In this document: in pieces, positions 41,901 to 54,700 of the stretch
Numbering within the stretch: the stretch's first letter is position 1
Layout of the letters: every line of letters starts with the position of its first letter
From: Lampris incognitus
Lineage: Eukaryota; Chordata; Actinopteri; Lampriformes; Lampridae
NCBI RefSeq assembly: GCF_029633865.1
Contig: NC_079219.1
Coordinates: forward strand, 53,765,898-53,829,897
DNA: 64,000 nucleotides
Direction: 5' to 3'
Translations under genes and position numbers: made by a program
Notes under the pieces: generated by a model
Database searches by the model: none
What the model was told of the DNA's origin: nothing
What the model saw: only the letters and a program-made list of their open reading frames with translations

Positions 41901-44900
41901 CGGGTTGTCCTCTGGCAACATCTCCCGTCTTCTGCCGTCTGCAGCGAACGAGAATCAATTAGGCTCCTATGAGGAAGTAGTCCATTTTGCATGATTAGTG
42001 TTGCAAATTGATCAAACATGATCACCTGTAATAGCGCAGTGGCTGGGGGCTTTTCAGGTTTATGAGGGTTGTGAGTAGCGTTATTCGGGGTATTTGGAGC
42101 GGAATGCTTTCCAGCGTGCGGCGCATCGGCTCTGGTGAGTACCTGCTATGCAGGTGTTACTGCGGCTACTTCCTGTATAGCGAATTCACAGTCTTAAGCA
42201 AACAAACTCGCTGTGTATCGGTAAACCACACTGTCATGTCTGTGTTTTTGTGATCGATGTCACCATTAATAACAGCTGGTGCAACTTTCTGCGCTGTTTA
42301 GATGTGCAACATTTTTTTTTGTTGTTGAATTGATTATTAAGGTTAAGAATGCCCGGGCTGTTAAAGAGCACTGCACGTGTAGGCCACGTGTATTGACCAT
42401 GGCAGGTTTGCACGCCCTGCAATATTAATTAGTGACATTTCCTATTCATTCCAATTTGGTGTCAAATGAGCTCCTTGGGGCACATATAAGATGTGTGGTG
42501 AGGTTGAGAAACGTTGCCCCCTATGGGTGTGTCGTCCCCCCCCCATCTTCTTGTAGTTGAAGTGCAATAGGTTGACCAAGATGTTCAAAGTGACATTGCA
42601 GAAATGCATGAGTCCTCTAGAAAGAGCAGATTGTCTTTCTGTGAATAAATTAGTCATCTCAGTATCATTATTTAATAGGGCTGCAATCTGTTTCCATGCC
42701 TAAGGAGAGAAAGAGAGGAGGGGGGGTTGCTGAAATGCAGGAAAGTTTTCCATGTTGTTTTTGTGTTTATAGCTGTGCATGGGGCCTTGGCTTCTGACCC
42801 TTTTTTCTTTGCCCTCACAAGAGATCTTAAGGGCTCAACAAGGGTCAGTCTGTTCTCCTTACCAATGTTCTTTCCAGCTGAAACGCATCCTTCGTGCATC
42901 CTCCTATGCCGAGGGTGTGGAATGATTACAACGTGCGTTGGAAGAAGTTAAACGTCTAGGTTGTGATGGTGGTGGTTGTGTGTTTCCGCTTGTTACTGTG
43001 GGATGTGTACAACAGGCTGTGGAAGTATTATTCAGGGCAATCGGTTGTGGTTTATAGAATACTCTCCTCATTAGACATAGGCCCACATAATTATAAAAAT
43101 CAATCGCGGAGGTGTGGGATGAACGAGATCTATCCCTGTGGGCAAAGTACTCAACTTTCAACCGCTCCACCGGAGCCGAACAGTGGCTAACGGTACAATT
43201 AAAGTTAGTAATTAAGTAATTTAGTTAGTAAAGCTTTCTTTATACGTGGGTGTTGCCATGGGAGGGGCGTCGAGTGGCTCGTTTGACCACCCATAAAAAA
43301 GAAAGGTCTAAAAAGTCAAACTTGAATGTATTCAGTGAAACCAGGCATCAGTTTCCTAAGAACAAAGTGAGCCCATAGTCATTACGTACAATGTTCTTAA
43401 ACCGGAAATATCCTTTATTTGGCAATCCTTCCACGGAAATATGATTGTTAGTGTACTCTACAGTATAGCATATTTGTAATCGTGGTAGGTTCGAGGCTGC
43501 CTTGCATTAGGTATTCTGTGCTCAGAATAGAAATTTTTAAAAAGCCCACATTTTTTGGGGGGGGAAAAAAAGACCACAGCTCTGTTATATAGCACTTTTT
43601 TAAAATATGGCTACAAAATTATTCACAACTCGATACTGAAACGCGGAGGACATATGGCACAATCAGTATCGGACAAATTCTAATAGACATTCCTGTGTGA
43701 GTCAGTAAGAACTCTGAAACTGGAAGACCAAATTAGCTCAGATGCGGCCGCATGCGAGTGACTATGGACGACTCTTGAGTTGCTTTTTAGAAATGGCTGC
43801 TGATTCAGATTGCCCGACGACCAGGGGAAGGCTGTTACCAGCTTTAGGAGCAACTGCGGCGAAAGCCTGATCCCCTTTTTGACTTTAGCCCGACCTGTGG
43901 GCTAAATGCCCCGGTCTGAGGACCCTGAGGGTTCTCGCTGTTGCTCCGGCACAATAGTTCCGGGTATTCTCAGGGGCCCTGCAACGTTTTTGTGTGTAAT
44001 TAAAAGGACTTAAAAATGCAAGACTGTGGTGGAGCTACGCAAGAAATAGTATCAGGAAAGATTGTACAAGGCAGCCTTGGAGGCCTTAAGTAAGCATATG
44101 TTCTTTATCAGTAGCCTGGGCCGAATACGCCGTGGCCTTAAACAAATAGATCAAACTGAAGGCTCCGTTGCATTAAACGATATGTTTACGCAAAAGTAAA
44201 ATGCGTGTTCTCACGTCTCTGAATGACTTACAGATGCAGCCAGCATTTCCTCTCATATTTGTTCTTAGTTAAGGTGTGTGTCAGTGGCGGCTGCTGCTAA
44301 CAATTTCAGGGGGGGGTGTGCAATTTACCTTGGCGCAGCACACCTGACAGCCGCTTTAATGTCCACAGAGTTATTAAGAAGGACAATGTCGCCTATGTCC
44401 TTCTTAATAACTCTGTGACTGTGTGGACATTAAAGCAGCTGTCAGGTGTGCTGCGCCGAGGTAAATTGCACCCCCCCCAAAAAAAAAATTGTTAGCATCA
44501 GCCGCCACTGGTGTGTATGTGTGCTACTATCCTGCCTACCTTGCATCTGTCTATAAAGCTTTCTACCATTTCTGCAAAGTACGCTGCTTGGTATTGGATC
44601 TTTTTGCTTTAGTGAACGTTACTCCTCAATACTTTTCCCAAAGCTGAGTAATAACATTTGTCTTTTTAATACCGTTTCAGTCACTATCTGCGTCATGCGG
44701 ATTTCTAAGCTTTTCCCGAGGTGGTTGTTGCATTTCAGAAAGCTTTGCAAAATTGCATGCTCTCCATGCCAGGCCTGTTGTGAAGGATGCCAAAGGAACA
44801 AAGTTTCGCTGAGCCGTCGGTAAAATGTCACCTCGTCATGTGGGTTTCGGCACGACGTGCCACGGTTGGTGGGATGGAGTTAAGGCGATACAGCCACCTT

Positions 44901-47900
44901 AATAAAAAAGAAAAATACATGCACTCTCCTCTAGAGGTTCAAATTGCCAACTTCATTTCTCATTTCCCCTGCTGATGAGTGTATTTCCACATAGCCGTCA
45001 TGCCCAAACGCCACGTCACAACTGCTTCAAATAAATCAAGTTGAATAAGAGGCCTAGAGTTGTAAAAAAGAAGAGCGAATTGGTTGTTAATGCAGTAAAA
45101 AAAAAAAAAAAACACCCTTCAATCAATCACCAGCGGCTGTGGCCTGAAGGATGCCTCCTAAGAGATCCCGCCGTGAACCTGACATGACTCCAGAGGCTGT
45201 TTTGTTCCTCGACCTCTGAGTTTCTTGTGATGCCGGGGACTTCTAGTCCGGGGGCTTCTAGATCCCTGTCAATACTTAGATTTAGACTTTCGTTCGGATC
45301 TTATTCTGATTATTCCTTTCCCCCCTGACTTTGCCATATCTGATCACACCTCCTTTCTTTTTTTCTTTTTTGCTAAGAAAACCAGCAGTTTTTTGCCTCT
45401 CTTGGGCCAAGTCCTTGTGTAGGAGAATGATGCTTGAGGAAGCGCTTGCTGTGATAATTGGTTATAGTGCATGATTACTTGTTGATGGATTACCGATCTC
45501 CAATTTACTTTTAATCAATAACGGTATGAGTAAACGTTCGCTAACGCCGAACGGCTGCTCGTCAGGGCATACCCACTTTTTGACGCCCGTATGTAGCAGA
45601 AGGGACGTTTGAATGTGAAGGAACCCCGATGAATCATAACACGTGATTCCATCTTGTTTTGGTGGCTACGGTATCTGGGCCATCTCTGCGTTTGCAATAA
45701 AGAGAGCAAAACGTGCTTTGGCTTGTCAGTGATAAAGACGCTCTGCTTCCTCTGATTGTGCAAGAAAATCACACGCCCTTTTGCAAGTCTTTTTTTTTTT
45801 TTATAGCAGTCATCCGTTTGGCTTCAGAAATGTGTTGTCCCACAGTTGATTTGAACCGAGTTTGAACTGAATGGGAGATTATGAATTGGACAGATATAGG
45901 CGTGCGATCGTGTTTACCGTTCATATACACCACCGTGAGGACAAAGTTCTCCACAGTGCATGCAGTAAACAGTCTTAGACACGGTATATTGTCATTTTAC
46001 TGATACCTTAACTCGGCTATGAGCAACCATGGCATCAAATTGAATGAAATGAATGGACCGTGCCATAAATGATAATATTGTGAGATCTTTATTTCAAAAT
46101 GCATTTTATTCCTTTCACCTGCTTTTACTTTGCCCTCCATTAAGGGACAAGCTGTTAAATGGAGAGAAAGCAGACATGCACATATAGATCAGCAGAAGAG
46201 TCTGCAGATCCTTGTCACCAGATTGCTGCTGTTCTGCTGTCGCTTTATTCACGGTGGAGCTCGCGAAGCCTTGTTTCAGCTCCACGTCAGGGTCTGCGTG
46301 CCTGTCGATATCGCTGTGCGGAGCGAACGCAGGCTTGCTGGCTGTGTTTCAGAGCGCCGTATCGCCAATCCAAGACTTGGCTTGAAAACGCTTGTGTCTG
46401 ACAGGTACAGACAAATACAGCAGCGCGATGATGTGAACACGGAAGGGAACGGCACGCTTGTCAGATCCTGTCTGCCTGCCTCTTAACAGGAGGTTGGACA
46501 AATATACTGCTGAGGGGTTTTTTTTGTGTGTGTTGTTGCTCCAGCTGCACATAAAAGTACTGCTATTCAACTTTTTTTTTTTTTTTTATAAAACATCTCC
46601 TTGATACATGTCCTGTTTTGCTCCTTGATAAATATTATTGATATGGGGATGAAGATTACGCTCCCAGAATCCGGGATTAGTCGCGTCTGACTCATTGTTA
46701 GGCAAACACTTACCCAGGAACGCATGACACCGGTCCTAGACGTGCGACGTGACTTAGCTTTTACTCCATGACCTCACTCACTTCTGAGGAGTTTTGCCTT
46801 TTCCGTTGAAATTATTGGCGCATGTGTTCGTCTAAATTCATCATTAATGGGCGGCACGGTGGCCCGGTGGTTAGCGCTGTTGCCTCACGGCACCAGGGTC
46901 CCGCGTTCGAACCCCGGGGTTGTCCGACCCTGAGGGGTCATCCCAGGTCGTCCTCTGTGTGGAGTTTGCATGTTCTCCCCGTGTCTTGAGGTGGGTTTTC
47001 TCCGGGTGCTCCGGTTTCCCCCGCCGTCGGAAAGACATGCATGCTAGGGTTAGTACTCCTGTCTGTGCCCCTGACCGAGGCTTGGCAAGACGAGCTGGAG
47101 TTGGTCCCCGGGCGCTGCACGGCGGCTGCCCCCTGCTCCTAGCTGCACAGCTAGCATGGCTTAAATGCAGAGCGTAATTTCCCTACGGGATCAATAGATT
47201 ATATCAAAATAAAAATCAAAAAAATAAATCCAGTTTTCACTAGTTGTAATCATCAAGTGATAATAGATTCAGTAGGTTTCATTATTTAGGCCCTGTGATG
47301 GACTGGCAGCCTGTCCAGGGTGTCGCCCCGCCTGCTACCCAACGACTGCTGAGATAGGCTCCTGCATCCCTGCGACCATGAGAGCAGGATAAGCAGTCTG
47401 GTTAATGGATGGATGGATAAATCCAATTTTAAGACTTATTCTGCTCTTTCCTCTCTCCTTTCACTTATTAAATTCATTCACGACCCTAATTCCATTGCCT
47501 GTCCCCCCCCCCCCCCCACTGCAGCTCATATCAATCTACACGGTACTATTTGAATAGTTGGTGGTGGGAAGTAACTGTGGTTCATTAATGTGCAACATGG
47601 TGCGAGAGGCTATAATAGCATGCAGGATCGTTTACTGTATTAGAAAAGCACTGTATGCTGACATGCACTGTAGGTTATGTCCTCAGCTCATCTGAACCCT
47701 CCTGCAACAAATGGTAATGCCAAGCTACATTATGTGGAGCTTGCCAGAAGTGAGGCGTTGGAAAAAAAGACCTCGAGACAATAATGAACAATTAGCGCCG
47801 GATAAAAGGAGAGTGGTGTGCCGTGGCGGTGGGGAAAATGTGTGTAATTATTGTGTGGCGATTGGCATCAGAGGCTGTTAATAGCTGTAATAAAAGCCTC

Positions 47901-48679
47901 CAGAGATAGACCACTGTGACGGTTCAACCACCACCCATCCACAGAGCTGTGACTCTACTTTCTCTTCCCTTTCTTGTGAACTCAAAGATCGTGTCGCATT
48001 GATCTGTATTTTTATTTCTTTTTTTATCACTCCATCATATTTCTATCGGTTTTGTGAGAGCTTGTGCTTTCTCTGGGCTTGTAGTGATGCAGGTGAATAT
48101 ATCGTATGCTATAGTATACTATATTATAGTGAGCATTGTAGAGTGGAGTCACACTGTGTGCTGATATAATAGTATTGGCGATGTTTTAGTTCTAGCCAAG
48201 CGTTTAAAATTCTCTCTTTTCTGCCACGAAGCTTGGATTTATGTTGGCAAGTTTGAAGGGCTGGGCCGTCAAAGTGTGTGTGAGATATCCACTTGATTTA
48301 TGTGCGGCATCCAAATCCTGACGCTGACGTGTCAATCCAGATACAGATCATTGTTGTTCTGCCACCAGTACACAAAAGAGATGACATGTTGTAAAAGGAG
48401 CGTCTTAAAATTGACTTTTAACGTGAAAGTCAGTTGACAGAATTGGGAGATTTGAAAGCGAACCATGCGGCACGGTGGCGCAGTAGTTTGCGCGGTCGCC
48501 TCGCAGCAAGAAGGTCCTGGGTTCGAGCCCCGGGGTAGTCCAACCTTGGGGGTCGTCCTCTGTGTGGAGTTTGCATGTTCTCCCCGTGTCTGCGTGGGTT
48601 TCCTCCAGGTGCTCCGGCTTCTTCCCACAGTCCAAAGACATGGAGGTCAGGTGAATTGGCCATACTAAATTGTCCCTAG

Positions 48680-48728
<49 letters not shown>

Positions 48729-51700
48729 GGCCCTGTGATGGCCTGGCAGCCTGTCCAGGGTGTCTCCCCACCTGCTGCCCAATGACTGCTGGGATAGGCT
48801 CCAGCATCCCCATGACCCCGATTGGGATAAGTGGCTTGGATAATGGGTGGATGGATGGATGGATGGATGGATGGATGTTTTAGTTCCTATTTGTCGTGCA
48901 CAGAAAACGGATATTACCCTATAACCCTTATGTACTTGAAACGTTTGTGTGTAAACATTTCAGCAGCCCAAGGAGCCTGGATAATTTTGCACAGATATTT
49001 TTTGTTCATTGATAAAGCTATATCTTATTAGATGTATTCTACTTTTTCATAGGTTTCATTAATTCCATTGTGTCTATATGTTGAGCGTTCCACCAAGACA
49101 AATTCCCACAACAAGCAAGCTCATGCGGCCCTTGATAGACTTGAAACTGTATTGGAGAAATGCGGTAACAGCGGCGGTGATGTATCCTGCATCTCAGTTT
49201 GGTTTTGGGGGCGTCTGGGACTCCCATTTTCTCCAGTTTACCAACGAAAAAGGCCAACCGGGAAACTCAAAGTGCTCTTTGTTTCCCCCGTGTTGGAAGC
49301 TGGAGCCAAGCAGAATGCCAAGCAGCAGCTGCTCGCGGCCATTTCTGTAGAAAACCCCAAGCCAGGTTATAAAACTCACTGGGAGGGTCAATGGGGATTT
49401 GACTGGTCTTTCGCTACCATGGCAAGGACTTTAAGGTACTTTTCACATCATTTCATAAGTGTATGCACGATCTTACCAGGTGTCTGGATCAGTTTGTTTT
49501 TGCCAGTAACTGTAGGTATTCCCCTTGGTTTTACTTTTCAGCGTACAACAACCTGTCTTGCTTCCTAATGAGCGACGTATTCACACAGCATCAATTTGAA
49601 ATTTAAGTTCCAGTTAAAATGAGTTCGACTTGACAGGACGTTCAATATGAGGAACCCAAACTGTATAAACAGAATGTCCTAAAATAGATGGACACACTAG
49701 AGTAATATAGGAACATATATAAGTCACTAAGAATTGACTATTTGCCCTTACGAAAAAGTCCTGTGGTATGATAGGGAAGAATATTACAGGGTTTCTGTAG
49801 TATCCTATATTTCCATACTGATCTTGTAATATCCTGTGATTATTCATCAACCTCTATAGTCTTCTTCTTTCGGCTTCTCAGGGGTCGCCACAGTGGATTT
49901 TACAGTTTTCCATTGGTACCCTGTGAGGGCATAGCACCAATGGTGTCCGTTGTCAACCCAGGCCTCGATCGATTCCGGTATGAAGCCTCGACCAATGCGG
50001 TGTGGTCTTGTAAACCCGCATAATGATTTGGCAAAATTTTACGTTGGCTGCTGTTCCCGACACAACCACTAACCCTATGAGCCATCATCAGTATTCCTGT
50101 AATATTACAAGGATTTTTCCATGAGGGTACCTTATGACATCAGTCACTTTTTATTGCATTGTTTTTTTGTTGTTTCTTTTTAATTTTTTTTATTTATCCA
50201 AACCGCTTATCCTGCTCTCAGGGTCGCAGGATGCTGGAGCCTATCCCAGCAGTCACTGGGCAGCAGGTGGGGAGACATCCTGGACAGGCCGCCAGGCCAT
50301 CACAAGGCCGACTCATGTTTTTTTATATATATATCGTGAGACCATGTGGCCTCATATGATGCCATGCTTCACATGCACATTTCTGCACCTTATACTTCAT
50401 TCCTTCGTTACAGGAACTATTATGTTGCATAATGTTATGTAATGGGGAAGTTGTGTAGGGGCGCACGTGGTTGAGATTCTCAGTAAAATACACTACCGTT
50501 CAAAAGTTTGGGATCACCCAAACAATTTTGTGTTTTCCATGAAAAGTCACACTTATTCACCACCATATGTTGTGAAATGAATAGAAAATAGAGTCAAGAC
50601 ATTGACAAGGTTAGAAATAATGATTTGTATTTGAAATAAGATTTTTTTTACATCAAACTTTGCTTTCGTCAAAGAATCCTCCATTTGCAGCAATTACAGC
50701 ATTGCAGACCTTTGGCATTCTAGCTGTTAATTTGTTGAGGTAATCTGGAGAAATTGCACCCCACGCTTCCAGAAGCAGCTCCCAGAAGTTGGATTGGTTG
50801 GATGGGCACTTCTTTGAGCAGATTGAGTTTCTGGAGCATCACATTTGTGGGGTCAATTAAACGCTCAAAATGGCCAGAAAAAGAGAACTTTCATCTGAAA
50901 CTCGACAGTCTATTCTTGTTCTTAGAAATGAAGGCTATTCCATGCGAGAAATTGCTAAGAAATTGAAGATTTCCTTCACCGGTGTGTACTACTCCCTTCA
51001 GAGGACAGCACAAACAGGCTCTAACCAGAGTAGAAAAAGAAGTGGGAGGCCGCGTTGCACAACTGAGCAAGAAGATAAGTACATTAGAGTCTCTAGTTTG
51101 AGAAACAGACGCCTCACAGGTCCCCAACTGGCATCTTCATTAAATAGTACCTGTTAGAGCCTGTTTGTGCTGTCCTCTGAAGGGAGTAGTACACACCGGT
51201 GTAGGAAATCTTCAATTTCTTAGCAATTTCTCGCATGGAATAGCCTTCATTTCTAAGAACAAGAATAGACTGTCGAGTTTCAGATGAAAGTTCTCTTTTT
51301 CTGGCCATTTTGAGCGTTTAATTGACCCCACAAATGTGATGCTCCAGAAACTCAATCTGCTCAAAGAAGTGCCCATCCAACCAATCCAACTTGTGGGAGC
51401 TGCTTCTGGAAGCGTGGGGTGCAATTTCTCCAGATTACCTCAACAAATTAACAGCTAGAATGCCAAAGGTCTGCAATGCTGTAATTGCTGCAAATGGAGG
51501 ATTCTTTAACGAAAGCAAAGTTTGATGTAAAAAAAATCTTATTTCAAATACAAATCATTATTTCCAACCTTGTCAATGTCTTGACTCTATTTTCTATTCA
51601 TTTCACAACATATGGTGGTGAATAAGTGTGACTTTTCATGGAAAACACGAAATTGTTTGGGTGATCCCAAACTTTTGAACGGTAGTGTAGGTGACGTTCA

Positions 51701-54700
51701 AAACCGATGATGTCCATGATTCAATTCAGGAAACTTAACTGATGAAATAAGGTGAAGAAAAAGAACAAAATATAACCTTGGCGATGAGAGCTGAGCGAGC
51801 ACGAGTGAGACGACGTGGATGAAATGAGTGTCCCGATGTTCGAGTGCTTCAAAGACCCCAGCTTGTCCAAGATGACTAACTTCGTTTCAACTTTTTGCCG
51901 ATAGGAAAGGACTTATAGTCGACGCTGGTACACCAGCTGTGACCTTATTGCATTGTAAGGAAGGGAAAAAAAAAGACCAAACCAGAAAATAATCAAATAC
52001 TTATTCCCAATATCTGGAATAACTTAATCCCAAAATACCCAAACCAAACTGCAACACCACCAACACAAACCACTCTCTCTCTCGCCATTATACAAGTCAC
52101 GTTTTTACGCTTTTATCACTTAGTCAGACTTGCTTTAAAACAAGGTTGTCATCACAACATATAGATTCCTATGCTAATGGAGTCTCGCCTCAGAACGGCT
52201 GTACCGTAACAATCTTTTCTTCCAGCCCGTCCAAGTAGATGGTGAAGTCTGGTTTACTGGCCGCTAACTCACGTGGTTTCTAACGCTGGGTGTTTGACAG
52301 CAACACGTTATTATTACATGTCATCACAACTCACATCACCGGTCGCCTGGTGGGAAAACTCAAAATGCTCAGCCGTAGCGACTTGATGTGATGTTATAAT
52401 GAAAATAACCAAGTGGGAATGCGGTTGTATCTCCCCATGCCGTTGCTTCTCCATTTGAGATCATGAGAGAGATTTGTCTAGACACTGTTAACATGAAAGC
52501 GAGATTGTGCAGAATCTCCAGTTGCGATATTGTCCTACGTTTCCATCAGATTGGGTGTTCAAAAGAAACCGTTTTGGGCTAAAGCCAAATAAGCTAAGCT
52601 GCCTGCAAATGAAAATGCAATATTCTCGTGAGAATGTACCCTCGTGAATGACATTTTTTTTGCACGAGTGACGTTTTGGTATGTTTGCACTCCCAGCTTG
52701 CGTTTCCCCATGAAAATGCAACTGTCAGTTCAATCACACTTCCACCAAGATCCTCCGCAAACAGCAGGTGCAGTCAGTCACTCGAGCTCCACCAGAGGGA
52801 AATGGCAGCTCTTTGCCGAGATTTTCTTTACTGCCTTTCATTTCACAAAGTCTTATTTCATGAGCGCGGAGGCTGGCAATGAGCATCTCCTTACTGCCAG
52901 TGTCACAACCAAAAGAGGAAGGGGCTTTTGTAGAGGTTGAGTTTTGAGCGAGGAGGAAATAGGCTTCAGTTAAAGTGACTTGGCATTTCCTGGTTGCTTG
53001 CTTGACACTTGGGAGAAACAGAGCAAGTGAGACGGGCGCCATAGCTGCTCAGCGGGGATGTGCTACCAGGTCGAGCTGTTGCGTGGACGAAGACTGAAGG
53101 GTCATCTGTGACTGGGTTTGCATGAACCCGGGCCCTCCTGCACAGCCCCGTGCCATGAGACATGGACTGGCTCATAAGTGAACGCCAGCTGGTAATGTAC
53201 AATTTCAGCATTTCTGTTTTCTTTTTGCAAATACTGAAACTAGTTGCACCAGCTTAGATGAGTCCATTTCCTTTTGCTGCCGCTCTTGATTAACGCGCGC
53301 GTTGAGTTGCACAGTGGACTTGCTCATTTTGAGAGTTTCTTTTTGTAAAACATGGTCAATATGTTAGCGCTGCATACGGTACCGTTGTTGAAGCAGCCTG
53401 CGCTGTGGGAGGCTGCAATTTATGGGAAGTGACTGATGAGCCGTGGCATCATGTGTTGCTTAGGTTATTTGTGTGCCATGAGTAAAGTCAGATTGTCCCC
53501 CTGATCAAAAGAAAAACCCGCATGTGCTTCAAAGTGACAGCTGCCCTGTGGCAAAGAGCAGTCACACTTCCTCAAGGTTCAATAAGAAGGTCCTTTAGTG
53601 TGTGCCCGGGTACTGTCAATCACCCCTGGAGCCACACATGTATCGCTCCTCCGTCGCCCATGTCTCACTACATGGAAAATAGTATTAAAGGACTGACCTT
53701 TCTTTCTTTTATTGCATGCTAAAATCTCAAAAGAGGCCTTTCATTCTTTGCATTAGCCTAGGCTGCGGGTGGACCCGTCTTTGGAGAGTTCTCCTCGGGA
53801 GCGGTGGACGCATGTCGATGCCACCGCTGGCTTTGTACGTTCATTCTCGAACGGTGACCGTTCGCCCTTTGTATAAAGCCAAGGATCTTTTCTAAGACCT
53901 TTTATTAAAAGAACCGAAGATGTCGACAGAGCGAGGAGGAGAAGGGTGTAGTCGACGAGAAGGCTTCGGCTTCAGCAGTCGACCTGTTTGGTCGGCGCTC
54001 TTGTCGGGCGTTTTCTGGTGTCGCTGCGACGTGAGATGCGGAGGCTGACGCAGCGAGGGAAGAGTGGCAGGATATGTTGCTCTGCTGAAGCAGATAAGAG
54101 CAGTGATAATGCCTAACCCCGCTTCATCACTGTCGGATATAGAAACGTATCCTCATACAACTGAAACCATCTCGTTCACTTCTGACTATAGTTATGTCAC
54201 ACAAACTCGGTTAACATTTTTTGATATTAAGTCCCGCACTTAAAAAAAAAAAAGTTATTTAAAACAATTGGTGTTGCATTGAAAGGGGGGACCCTTACAT
54301 GTCACTTAATAGTGATGTGGACTTTGAAATGGGAATGTATTTCTTGAAGTTGATTTAGCCTGACTGTTCTGATATAAGGACAGAATTGGCTCATTTGTTG
54401 CTGCCTGTGAATGTGACATCTCTTTGCAACATCCTGTTTCCTACACGGGGCTTAAGATTTAGTCAGGCTTGTGTTTATAGCTTGTGTGTAGTATGTTTGT
54501 GTCAGCAATTAATGCTTAGGGCCAAACCTTTCTCTTTTTTGAGCAGCACAGTAGTAAGAATAAAAGCAAAGCCACAGGGCAGGTTTCATTGAGGAGGTGT
54601 TAGCAGTAACTGAGTTAAACATAACTGTGTACTTCAAAAAAAAAAAATCTTACCATGTTGTGTTTGCTTAATACCATGTGACATATCGGAGGACATCTCT

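Larger units (their letters stand above)
41133..43579. repeat. segmental duplication copy B (nbeal2 promoter and exon 1)
   Basis: Second copy of 21480-23911. It starts 33 bases after the end of the retroviral LTR (41100). It has small changes in the 5' part (for example an extra ten-base CG-rich insert near 41470 and loss of a G-rich block near 41275) and about 45 extra bases near 43310-43370. Confidence 0.93.

Noticed and set aside
46852-47177. tRNA-like boxes in SINE heads as real tRNA genes (also 33733, 34906, 48468)
   Set aside because: No complete cloverleaf with anticodon arm is visible and each is part of a repeat family.
49068-49568. 166-codon frame as an intronic host gene
   Set aside because: No domain, no splice or promoter context; listed only as an unrecognised frame.
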